This document shows positions 17,332-25,404 of a DNA stretch of 64,000 nucleotides, piece by piece. Location of the stretch: contig JALNZT010000023.1 of assembly GCA_023229135.1 (NCBI GenBank), positions 1 to 64,000 on the forward strand, in the 5' to 3' direction. Each line of letters begins with the position of its first letter. The first letter of the stretch is position 1. The notes beneath the pieces were generated by a model. The model was not told the origin of the DNA. It saw only the letters and a program-made list of their open reading frames with translations, and did not search any database. This stretch comes from Bacteroidales bacterium (GTDB taxonomy: Bacteria; Bacteroidota; Bacteroidia; Bacteroidales; F082). The translations under genes were made by a program, and so were the position numbers.

Positions 17332-19227
17332 TTATAACCGCATCAGAAAAGCAGTTAGATTTTCGTCGGTGGCAAGGCATAACTTTTTTCTGATGCTGCT
17401 GCGCGCATTGTCAACAGTTTTGCTGCTGCGGTTTATCAGGTTAGAAATGTCTTTTGTACTCAAATTCAACCTTAGATAGCTACACATCCGCAGCTCGGCA
17501 GGCGACAAATCAGCGGAAAGCTGGAGCAGGCTTTGGTGAAAGCTGTCATGCACTATGGCAAAGCGGGCTTCCATTTCTTCCTGACTATCCGTTACTATAT
17601 TTTGAGATAAATCTCTGATTAAGGCATTTAGTTTTTGTTGATCCGCAGCGCTAATACCTGGCATAACCGCCCTAAGTCCTTTTTTCATTGTGCTGATCAG
17701 CTCGTTATTCTTTGCCGAACTCATGGCATAATGCACCAGCTCTTTGTCTTTAATCTCTACATTGAGGCGCAGTTTGTCATTTTCTTCCCTAGCAATTTTG
17801 TTTTTGTAAATTGACTCGCGTCGTTTGCTAATCAAAAAGCCTGTTACTGAGATTAATAAAAGTACTACAGAAATAAATACCAGCAATTTTGTACGTTCCT
17901 GGGCTTCATTAATTTCGATACTTTTTTCCAATTCACTTATTTTTCTCAGTGATTCTTCTTTCTCAAATTTTGCATTTAGCTCAAGCAGTTTTACTTTTAC
18001 TTCGTTAGAATTTATGCTGTCGCGGATGGAAACATACTGTTTATAATCCTGTAATGCCGTTTCAAAATCACCTTTTTTTGAATATAGTTCAGCAGAAATA
18101 TTGAGTATGTTAGGCATATATAGCTGTAAATTCATGCTTTCAGCAAGCTGCTTTGACTGCTTCAATAGTTTCTCGGCCTCAACAATATTCCCCATATCCA
18201 GCATCAGCTGAGTTTTATTGATTTTGTTCATGAAAATCCCTATCGGAATATTATTTTTCTCACACAAAAACTCCGACTTATCAAAGTAGGACAAGGCTGT
18301 TTTATAGTCTTTAACCTTTAGGTATAAGTTGGCAATATTCAAAAAGCCCCTTGCCATCAAAAATTCATTATGCAGCTTTTCGGCCTGCTCAATAGCCTTC
18401 GCGTAATAGCTTATGGCAAGTTCTGTTGAATCAGTAGCTTTATATATGACACCGAGGTTATTATAATTCGTGATAATACTTTCAGCAGCAGCTAATTTTT
18501 TATTTATTTCCAGGGATTTTTGGGTATAATTAATCGCAGCTTCATAATTTCCAATGCCAATATTTTGCTCTCCAATATTATTGTATATCGTTGCCAAAGC
18601 AGGGGAATTGTTCAGGTCTTTATAAATAACAGCGGCCTTTGTATAAAAGTTAATTGCTTCATTACTTTGGCCATCTTCTGCGTTTAAAATAGCTTTGTAG
18701 TTATAATATTCTGCCAGATAATTGTTGACCTCGCTCGTGTCAATGCTATGCTCTATATAAATCATGACAGAATCTGCCCTGGCAATATCCTGCGTATTCA
18801 GGTAAAATCCAGTGATTTTGAACAGGTTTTTTTTAATATAATCATCCTCTTTTATCGCTTGTGCAATTGCGAGCGACCGCTTATAATGCGGCAAAGCTTT
18901 CGCATCCCAATTGTTTGCCGAAATTTTATCGCCAAGCTCATAATAGGCTTTCATAAGCAGCGGAAGATTTTTTTTGTCTTGCTCCAAAAGTTGCAATTCA
19001 CGGTCAAGCTGACGGTAAATAGTGCTGTCTTTGGTCTTATATGTATCCCGAAGCTTTACTAACAAAAGGATTCTATCGTCAGTTGATTGCAACTTTTGCT
19101 GAATGGAATCGGGTAAAGCATGGATTGGATTGGGGTTAGTTTGCGCGACAATGGTGCTGTTAACCATACATAACAACACAAAGCAAAAATGAAAAATATA
19201 TAATGTCGCTCCTGTTAAGCTTGTCAT
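17332..19227 (-). CDS. TPR membrane protein with C-terminal LuxR-type HTH
   Basis: The 631-residue protein starts with a signal-like hydrophobic segment (IFHFCFVLLCMVNSTIVAQ). TPR units run through roughly residues 80-420 (for example AINFYTKAAVIYKDLNNSPALATIYNNIG). A membrane helix near 447-468 (LVFISVVLLLISVTGFLI) precedes a coiled coil and a helix-turn-helix (DISNLINRSSKTVDNARSSIRKKL) at the extreme C-terminus. This architecture is a one-component membrane regulator common in Bacteroidota, with a periplasmic sensing part and a cytoplasmic DNA-binding part. Targets are unknown; the adjacent surface-protein cluster is a candidate by position only. Confidence 0.82.
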   Translation of the reverse strand: MTSLTGATLYIFHFCFVLLCMVNSTIVAQTNPNPIHALPDSIQQKLQSTDDRILLLVKLRDTYKTKDSTIYRQLDRELQLLEQDKKNLPLLMKAYYELGDKISANNWDAKALPHYKRSLAIAQAIKEDDYIKKNLFKITGFYLNTQDIARADSVMIYIEHSIDTSEVNNYLAEYYNYKAILNAEDGQSNEAINFYTKAAVIYKDLNNSPALATIYNNIGEQNIGIGNYEAAINYTQKSLEINKKLAAAESIITNYNNLGVIYKATDSTELAISYYAKAIEQAEKLHNEFLMARGFLNIANLYLKVKDYKTALSYFDKSEFLCEKNNIPIGIFMNKINKTQLMLDMGNIVEAEKLLKQSKQLAESMNLQLYMPNILNISAELYSKKGDFETALQDYKQYVSIRDSINSNEVKVKLLELNAKFEKEESLRKISELEKSIEINEAQERTKLLVFISVVLLLISVTGFLISKRRESIYKNKIAREENDKLRLNVEIKDKELVHYAMSSAKNNELISTMKKGLRAVMPGISAADQQKLNALIRDLSQNIVTDSQEEMEARFAIVHDSFHQSLLQLSADLSPAELRMCSYLRLNLSTKDISNLINRSSKTVDNARSSIRKKLCLATDENLTAFLMRL

Positions 19228-19367
19228 TCCTGAGTTTGTTTAGCGGACAAATATAGAGTCTTTAAAAGAAAAGGCCAACTACTTTATTTCGGAAAGCTCA
19301 ATATAAATATTTCGGCAAGCGTGGGCTAATCTAATTAAGCTCGTTTAGTAAACCGTTAAATTCTGTT

Positions 19368-19616
19368 TTACGCCATTTCAGCACTGACCATCTCGGTTGT
19401 TTTATCCTGGTGCGCTTCTTCAATCACTTTCATTTTTCCCATGATACAGTTTCCTTTTTGGCTGTGATAAAACAAAACTTCCTCGTTCAGTTTCATGGTT
19501 TTCAGTTTATTCCGTGCCTGTGCGTTGCGAACAGCATAAATTTCAAACTTCCCGTTACGTAAAATATCTTGCCAACTGCCGCGAAAAGGCACACATTTTA
19601 TCAGCCAATAATTCAT
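19368..19616 (-). pseudogene. Truncated EVE-domain protein
   Basis: The 82-residue reading begins MNYWLIKCVPFRGSWQDI and contains VRNAQARNKLKTMKLNEEVLFYHS, the hallmark of EVE/PUA-like domains that bind modified bases. EVE domains are about 140 residues; this frame ends right after the KVIEEAHQDKT segment. I did not find the missing C-terminal part in another frame within the next 50 bases. It sits 47 bases beyond the methylase gene stop on the same strand, a typical neighbourhood for EVE genes near restriction systems. It is either a remnant or a natural short form. Confidence 0.6.
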
Positions 19617-19663
19617 ACGCAGTTATTTTAACCCGTACAACTCCAGATAATCATCGATTTTGC

Positions 19664-22600
19664 CTAACTCTCCAAAATTGGTTTCAAAATATCAGGGCTT
19701 TTCTCTTTAAACAGGCTCATTCGCTTTACCACCTCATTTTCAGGGTCTGACCAGGTTTGGTGCAATTGCGCGATTACTTTTTCTTTTTCTGCATCGCTAA
19801 GCTTTTCAAAATCCCTGTTTTGCATTACTGCATTTATATCCCGCTCCACAAAACTCAACACATCTATTTCGCGTTCTTTCATGTGGTCGGGGAAGTAAAG
19901 GTTGAAAACAAGACCGTCAAGTACCTCATAATATGGTGATATATCTTTTTTTATTTGACTTAAAATTTGCGAAATAACCTGTATACAATAATCAAAACTG
20001 GCTTCATGTCTGATAGGAAATTCTTTGAACTTGTTTATTGTGATTTGTGGTTGTTGTCCTTTATCTGCTCTAATAATGCCGGTTTGTCTGCAATAAAAGG
20101 TTGCCATGCTTGAATTAATTATTGCCAACAAATAATGTAAGTCGATTTTTAACTTATTAATAATGTATACAGTTACATCTGAATATTGATCTGAATTATT
20201 TGAGAGTGCTGCTGCTAAAGAACCATCTGAGGTTAGAGGTCTTCTTAGTAGAATTTTCGGCTCTTTAAATTTATTATCATCGGCACCAATGCTAGGTGTG
20301 CCAAGTTTATTATCCCAAATATATTTTTCTAGAGATTTATCGAATTTAATATAGTTATTTCTCGAATTGCGCTTTTGAACTTCATTTGGGTATTCAATTC
20401 TATATTTAAAAATATTGCCGCTAAGTATTGCCTGATGATAGGAAGAGTCGACTTTTGTGTCGCTCAGAAAATAGTTTTTAACTCCTCCTATATTCATACC
20501 CGAAATAATATTTGCCGAGTCTTCGAATCTTGCAGATTGGTTTTCAATTTCATTTAAAATCAACTCGTATTTACTGAACTTTAGGGAAAAATTGTTGCTT
20601 GAATTAACTCTAGATTGAGGAATAACTTGTCTTTCATTTTTCGAGAAATCTGAATAAATCATCATTTTATTCTCCTTTTTGAAATCATTTGATCCTTGTA
20701 TGATTATTTGTCCACTGCCGACATTTTCAAATTCTGAGAGATTATTTATCAGCTCGTGTATTGCGATTTTGTTGTGGAGAAATTTTCTGATTGGTATATA
20801 GGCATCAGAGAAAATATTCAAGTCGATAATGAATGTAAAAACTCCTTCTGATGATAAAAATTTATGTGTTTTTTCTAGAAACATCATAACCGTTCCGAGA
20901 CGGTTTTTAGATTTCTTATTTTCTATAAAGTCGTAATGGGATAAATAGAAATTGTAGTCCTCTTTAGAAATATATGTAGCTTGACCTGAATAGTAACTTA
21001 TATATGGTGGATTGCCAAGAATGACATCAAGTCCGTCCGAGATATCGAACATCCATTCGGGGTCAAAGAATGGTGAAGAGGCATTTTGGTCGTAGGGATC
21101 CCAGCTTGCCAGTTGGCGGGCGGTTTTGTTTTCCATGCCGCCTTCTTCCAATAATTCTGCAATTTGTTCACGCAGCTTTTTGTCTTCTTCACGTAATTCT
21201 CGTTTGCGTTTTGGAGATTTCGAGCTGAATATTTTGTGGCGTACTTTTTTAAGTTGGGCTTCGAGTTTTTTCACCTCAGTATTGTCAAACATGCTTAGTT
21301 GTGCATCGGGCTTATCAATACCAATCAATGTATTGGCAGTAACAAATTTGGTTTCAAGGTTTGGTAGCGGCCGTATGCCAAAATTATCTTTGTCTTTATC
21401 TATTTTTTGGTCCACAATAAGCGAGATAAAAAAGCGCAGTTTTGAAATTTGGGTGGCAATGGATTGAATATCTACGCCATAAATACAGTTTTCAATCAGG
21501 AATAGTTTACGGCCATAATCCAATTCATTGTTTTCAAAGGCATCTTCAATGTCTTTTATCTGACTTTTGAGTTCTTTTATGCTTTGTTCCCGGAACTTTG
21601 CATCATCCAGTGTTTCAAGGCTTTCAATAGCATTGTTTACTTTGTCAATCTGCCGCTGTTTCCATTCAATATTATTAGGATCAATTTTATGGAGAACATG
21701 TACCATTTTTTGTAGCACACCCATAGGAAATGCACCTGATCCGGCAGCAGGATCAAGTATTTTGGCATTGTCTAATGCTTTTATAATTTGTTTCTGTATA
21801 TCGGCATAATCCTTGAATGGGTTTGTTTCGTTGAAAGAAAAGAGTTGGTGTAACATAGTATCCAAAGCCTCTTGCGTTGGTGTTAATGAATCTTCGGCAG
21901 CTTGCTTTGACAGCAAGAAACTTCCAATTTCTTGTGCTATGCCTGCTTTTACTGGATTTTTGCGGATGTAATTTCTTATTGCCTCGAAGGCATCTTCATT
22001 TCGTACAATATGGTCATAGGATTCATGCATCCATAGTTGCCCTGTTTTGCCAATATTTTTGTTAATCTCATTAGCAGTAAACGATTTCCATGAATGGAGT
22101 ATATCGCTTAGTTTATTATCAGCAATAGGTTTTACTAAAACATGCACATGGTTTGGCATCACTACCCATTCGTCCAGGTTGTATCGGTCACCTTCAAAAT
22201 GTTTTAGCGCATCACCTACTATTTTGGCGTTTTTTTCATCTTGAAGCACACAAGAGCCATAACCATTATTTAACCAGCCTTCAACGCGATCAGAAAAAAG
22301 GCGGTAGTATTCTTTGAGTTCTTCTTTAGAATAATTTCCCTTGCCCTCTTTTTTATGATTTTTAAGCCAAATTTCCCGTTCATGTTTTAATTGTTCCTGT
22401 TTTTCGAAAGGAATAGAATCAGCAAGACGAAATGTTATAAAATACCAAACGTTTTCATTTGTCCAATGGGGCAGGTTCCCTTGTTTTATGATTATTTCGT
22501 TGTTTGGGTTGAAAAATGGGTATAAAGTATCTTGGTTTGTTAAATCCGTGAACTGGGAGTTCATGGCACTTTTTGTTATTTCCGTGAACTGGGAGTTCAC

Positions 22601-24208
22601 GGCACTATTTGTGATTTCCGTGAACTGGAAGTTCACGGCACTTTTTAAGTAAGCGATTAAACTCTCATCCACCATATAATTTACGATTTCACGTGGCGTA
22701 TAAAAAGAGCCGGTTTGTTTTCGTGCTGTTGTTTTGGTTTCAGGGTTATAACTTGCCAGCAGGTTTTCAAATACTTTGCCCAATAATTCAGGGTCAAGAG
22801 CCACATCTTCTTCAATAGGGGTATTCTCGGTTATGGTAAATTTATAGGATTTGAGTATTTCGAGCAAGCCCCTTGTTTTGGCATTTTCATACACTTTTGC
22901 CTTGCTGCCAAAATCATCACTCAAATCCACATTTTCGTCCACATCAAAAAATAGGTAGTCGGGTACTTCAAGTAAATTATCGGCTCGGTCAGAAAAACCA
23001 TCAGAATAAATAATTAGGTCTCCACCTTGTTTGCCTTTCTTGTCAGGATGTGGCTTATCGAGACATTCAAAAAGCCCGCCATTCATAAACGGCACCACAT
23101 CTTCCATGAGCTGTACAAAATAATCAGGGTTTTTGAAGTAGGATTTGTAACGCATTAAATTGGTCACATTCTGATGTTGTTTGTCATTGCGAAAATCTCT
23201 CTTTCCCATTTCCTGGTTGAGGGTAGCAAAAAACAGGTTTTGCAGGATGGCGCGGTAATATTTACTGTTATGTTTTCCGGTTGCAAAAATGCCCTGTGGC
23301 TTTTGCGGTGTAAAATCATCAATAAGTTTATCGGCAATTGTGGCCTCATCAAATATTTCTTCGGGTATAAGTTTCTTTTCTTTTATAAACCAAATAAATA
23401 GAATTCGTGTGAGTAAGCGGATAACGTTTTTGCCCTTATGCGCTTTAATGGCTTCCTGCAATTTGGCTTCATCTCCATCAATTTTTTCGTCCAGTATTTT
23501 TGGTTCATTCGGAAAGCTAACTTCTTTGATAGCCCAGAAATACCAGTTTTGCAATTCCTGATAGAATTTCTTGTTTAGAATACTAACATTAAAAACTGAC
23601 TGCCAATACGCATAAAGTTTCGTAAATGAATCAACTTGTTTTGCTCCTGATGTTGGAATTTTCAGTTGATTGATAATGTCTAAATGCCCTCTGTGTGGCT
23701 TCATAATATGAATATCCCGAAGCAAGGAAACCTTTCCGACCCTTTCCCCTTCTCTCCATTCCTGTTTGTATTTTAAGCGTTCGCTGTTGGCTAAAGCAAT
23801 TTGTTCGCCATACTTAAAAATTAAAGTTACCGGCGTGTAATTGTATTCACGGTTGAATAGTCGGGTTATCTCCGCCAATTGCGAGCGGGTTGGGTTTAAG
23901 CTGTTTGCCCGGTTTTTTAGCTGAACACCAAAAATAAGCAGTCCGTCGTAATCTTCTTTCGAGGCTTTGATTGACCTTAAAGAGTCCGTATTTTCTTCTC
24001 CCTCAAAAGCCGATTCGTTCACCATACCCAGAAAATAAACGGTATCGATTAACGAATGCGCCTCGTTTGCTTTATTGAACCAGGTTGAAACAATATCTTC
24101 AGGATTTGCCGGGTCTTCGGTAACTTCCGAAATAGGCACATTCAGTTCCTGGAAGAAGCTTTTCAGGGCATTGAAAAAGGTTTTTTCTTTAAAAACGTGT
24201 ATATTCAT
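19664..24208 (-). CDS. Eco57I/type IIG-like adenine DNA methylase interrupted by a RAYT transposase domain
   Basis: A 1514-residue protein. The N-terminal ~490 residues are helical and precede TGSFYTPREIV (Gly500-Val509), the usual entry to the methylase core of Eco57I-like enzymes. S-adenosylmethionine motif I is DPAAGSG (819-825) and the catalytic motif is NPPY (1066-1069). The C-terminal ~400 residues should hold target recognition. Between 522 and about 780 the reading is replaced by three 12-residue repeats (523-558) and a domain of REP-associated tyrosine transposases (about 559-775) with HUH pair His687/His689 and Tyr731. Without it the protein would be about 1260 residues, normal for the family. 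The frame is open throughout, so both parts may be made as one protein. It ends a three-gene operon with a helicase and a nuclease. Confidence 0.85.
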   Translation of the reverse strand: MNIHVFKEKTFFNALKSFFQELNVPISEVTEDPANPEDIVSTWFNKANEAHSLIDTVYFLGMVNESAFEGEENTDSLRSIKASKEDYDGLLIFGVQLKNRANSLNPTRSQLAEITRLFNREYNYTPVTLIFKYGEQIALANSERLKYKQEWREGERVGKVSLLRDIHIMKPHRGHLDIINQLKIPTSGAKQVDSFTKLYAYWQSVFNVSILNKKFYQELQNWYFWAIKEVSFPNEPKILDEKIDGDEAKLQEAIKAHKGKNVIRLLTRILFIWFIKEKKLIPEEIFDEATIADKLIDDFTPQKPQGIFATGKHNSKYYRAILQNLFFATLNQEMGKRDFRNDKQHQNVTNLMRYKSYFKNPDYFVQLMEDVVPFMNGGLFECLDKPHPDKKGKQGGDLIIYSDGFSDRADNLLEVPDYLFFDVDENVDLSDDFGSKAKVYENAKTRGLLEILKSYKFTITENTPIEEDVALDPELLGKVFENLLASYNPETKTTARKQTGSFYTPREIVNYMVDESLIAYLKSAVNFQFTEITNSAVNSQFTEITKSAMNSQFTDLTNQDTLYPFFNPNNEIIIKQGNLPHWTNENVWYFITFRLADSIPFEKQEQLKHEREIWLKNHKKEGKGNYSKEELKEYYRLFSDRVEGWLNNGYGSCVLQDEKNAKIVGDALKHFEGDRYNLDEWVVMPNHVHVLVKPIADNKLSDILHSWKSFTANEINKNIGKTGQLWMHESYDHIVRNEDAFEAIRNYIRKNPVKAGIAQEIGSFLLSKQAAEDSLTPTQEALDTMLHQLFSFNETNPFKDYADIQKQIIKALDNAKILDPAAGSGAFPMGVLQKMVHVLHKIDPNNIEWKQRQIDKVNNAIESLETLDDAKFREQSIKELKSQIKDIEDAFENNELDYGRKLFLIENCIYGVDIQSIATQISKLRFFISLIVDQKIDKDKDNFGIRPLPNLETKFVTANTLIGIDKPDAQLSMFDNTEVKKLEAQLKKVRHKIFSSKSPKRKRELREEDKKLREQIAELLEEGGMENKTARQLASWDPYDQNASSPFFDPEWMFDISDGLDVILGNPPYISYYSGQATYISKEDYNFYLSHYDFIENKKSKNRLGTVMMFLEKTHKFLSSEGVFTFIIDLNIFSDAYIPIRKFLHNKIAIHELINNLSEFENVGSGQIIIQGSNDFKKENKMMIYSDFSKNERQVIPQSRVNSSNNFSLKFSKYELILNEIENQSARFEDSANIISGMNIGGVKNYFLSDTKVDSSYHQAILSGNIFKYRIEYPNEVQKRNSRNNYIKFDKSLEKYIWDNKLGTPSIGADDNKFKEPKILLRRPLTSDGSLAAALSNNSDQYSDVTVYIINKLKIDLHYLLAIINSSMATFYCRQTGIIRADKGQQPQITINKFKEFPIRHEASFDYCIQVISQILSQIKKDISPYYEVLDGLVFNLYFPDHMKEREIDVLSFVERDINAVMQNRDFEKLSDAEKEKVIAQLHQTWSDPENEVVKRMSLFKEKSPDILKPILES
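21884..22534 (-). mobile_element. REP-associated tyrosine transposase (RAYT, Y1_Tnp) domain inside the methylase gene
   Basis: This segment encodes a near-complete IS200-like Y1 transposase domain: WYFITFRLADS at the start, WVVMPNHVHVLVKP with the HUH histidines (His687 and His689 of the fusion), LWMHESYDHIVRNED with candidate catalytic Tyr731, and IRNYIRKNPVKAGI at the end. These are features of stand-alone RAYT proteins of about 200-230 residues, which nick and join single-stranded REP palindromes. The usual WPWSS-like tail after KAGI is replaced by GSFLLSKQAAEDS. It is in frame with the methylase on both sides. An ATG in the last repeat (position 22564, residue 549) could serve as an internal start for a separate transposase. 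Confidence 0.85.
22535..22642 (-). repeat. Three tandem 36-bp units, each with a REP-like palindrome
   Basis: Three direct repeats of exactly 36 bp (22535-22570, 22571-22606, 22607-22642) each carry arms CCGTGAACT and AGTTCACGG around a 3-base loop (palindromes at 22546-22566, 22582-22602, 22618-22638; the first has one mismatch). As 36 is a multiple of three, the array reads through as SAVNSQFTEITN-type peptides. It directly abuts the RAYT domain, the arrangement of REP elements beside their transposase. Confidence 0.92.
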
Positions 24209-24209
24209 T

Positions 24210-25394
24210 TTATAAAAGTTTTTTTAGTTCGCTCTCTAATATCTCAGCTAAAAGAGCCTTATCAGGCAATTCAGGAAGGTATTTACTCACAAAAATTTCT
24301 TTGTCGCTTTCAGCCACTGCAAATTCAACCAGTGCTTTATTTTGGTCAGTAACCAGGAGGATTCCTATCGGAGGATTGTCTTCGGGTAGTTGTATATGCC
24401 TTTTGAAATATTGAATGTATGTTTTTAGTTGTCCTATATTTTCGTGCCTTGCTTTATCGGTTTTCAATTCAACAATTATATGGCACTTTAAAACCCGATG
24501 ATAAAAAACCAAATCTATAAAAAAGTATTCATTGCCGATCAAAATTCGTTTTTGCCGGGCTTCAAAACAAAACCCATTACCCAGTTCAATCATAAATTCC
24601 TGTAAATGGTTGATTAAGGCTTGTTCCAATTCAGATTCCTCAATTAAATGCGTTTGCTTTAGATTAAGAAAATCAAAAAAGTAATGCGATTTGACAATGT
24701 CATCAACCCCGGCCGGTATTATCTTATTATATACTTGCTGTATTGCTAATTCTTTGTTTTCAGATAGTCCAAAGCGCTCAAAACTTAGTGTATTGATATT
24801 TCTCTTAAGCTCTTTAACGCTTGGCGTAGTATTAAGAATGATGAGTTCGTAAAACCTGCGTTTTATGCGATTATCAATTTTAATTAATTCAACAAAATGC
24901 GTAAACGAAATGTTAGATAAGATTTTCAGAATGTAATTCTCATCATCATCTAAATCGTCATTTTCTAATAAGTCAGTTGCTGACTGACTTTTATTATTAT
25001 TCTCATATTCAGTGATATACAATTCGTCAGTCGGTAACTGACGAATCTGACTAGAAGAACGTGAATTAAGGATTTCAGTAATTTTTTCAGGTAATACAAA
25101 TTTATTATTATCAATAAGCACCGTTTTTATCTGTGGGTAGATAAGATAGAACTGGCGGATAATTTTAAGGTTTGTTTCGCCTAAACCGCGGATATTAATG
25201 TTTTGGGCTAATTGCTTTAACAAATTAGCGCCATATTTTGCCCGATCGCTTCCATTTTGCTCGTACTCAACAATATGATAACCAATTAGCCAATTTCGAA
25301 TTGTCAGATAGACATTTACAGCACCAACGCCACGCTTCTGTAAATAATCGTGAACAAAGGATATTTGAGTAGTTAATTGTCCAAAATCTTTCAT
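24210..25394 (-). CDS. DUF1016/YhcG-type PD-(D/E)xK nuclease
   Basis: The 394-residue protein has the DUF1016 N-terminal helical domain (VNVYLTIRNWLIGYHIVEYEQ, GLGETNLKIIRQFYLIYPQ). Its C-terminal nuclease domain has a readable active site: Asp294 in FFIDLVFYHR, then Glu309 and Lys311 in IVELK. Members are thought to be DNA nucleases linked to restriction or recombination. It starts 10 bases after the helicase stop and ends one base before the methylase start, so it belongs to that operon. It could supply the cutting activity of the system; this is inferred from context. Confidence 0.85.
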   Translation of the reverse strand: MKDFGQLTTQISFVHDYLQKRGVGAVNVYLTIRNWLIGYHIVEYEQNGSDRAKYGANLLKQLAQNINIRGLGETNLKIIRQFYLIYPQIKTVLIDNNKFVLPEKITEILNSRSSSQIRQLPTDELYITEYENNNKSQSATDLLENDDLDDDENYILKILSNISFTHFVELIKIDNRIKRRFYELIILNTTPSVKELKRNINTLSFERFGLSENKELAIQQVYNKIIPAGVDDIVKSHYFFDFLNLKQTHLIEESELEQALINHLQEFMIELGNGFCFEARQKRILIGNEYFFIDLVFYHRVLKCHIIVELKTDKARHENIGQLKTYIQYFKRHIQLPEDNPPIGILLVTDQNKALVEFAVAESDKEIFVSKYLPELPDKALLAEILESELKKLL

Positions 25395-25404
25395 TGAATT
25401 AGCA

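Noticed and set aside
22535..22642. Three 36-bp repeats as a CRISPR array
   Set aside because: The repeats are directly adjacent with no spacers, lie inside a coding frame, and no cas genes are present; REP-type repeats fit better.
21884..22642. Intein inside the methylase
   Set aside because: No splicing block (Cys/Ser start, HN-Cys end) or LAGLIDADG motif was seen; the inserted domain has HUH transposase motifs.
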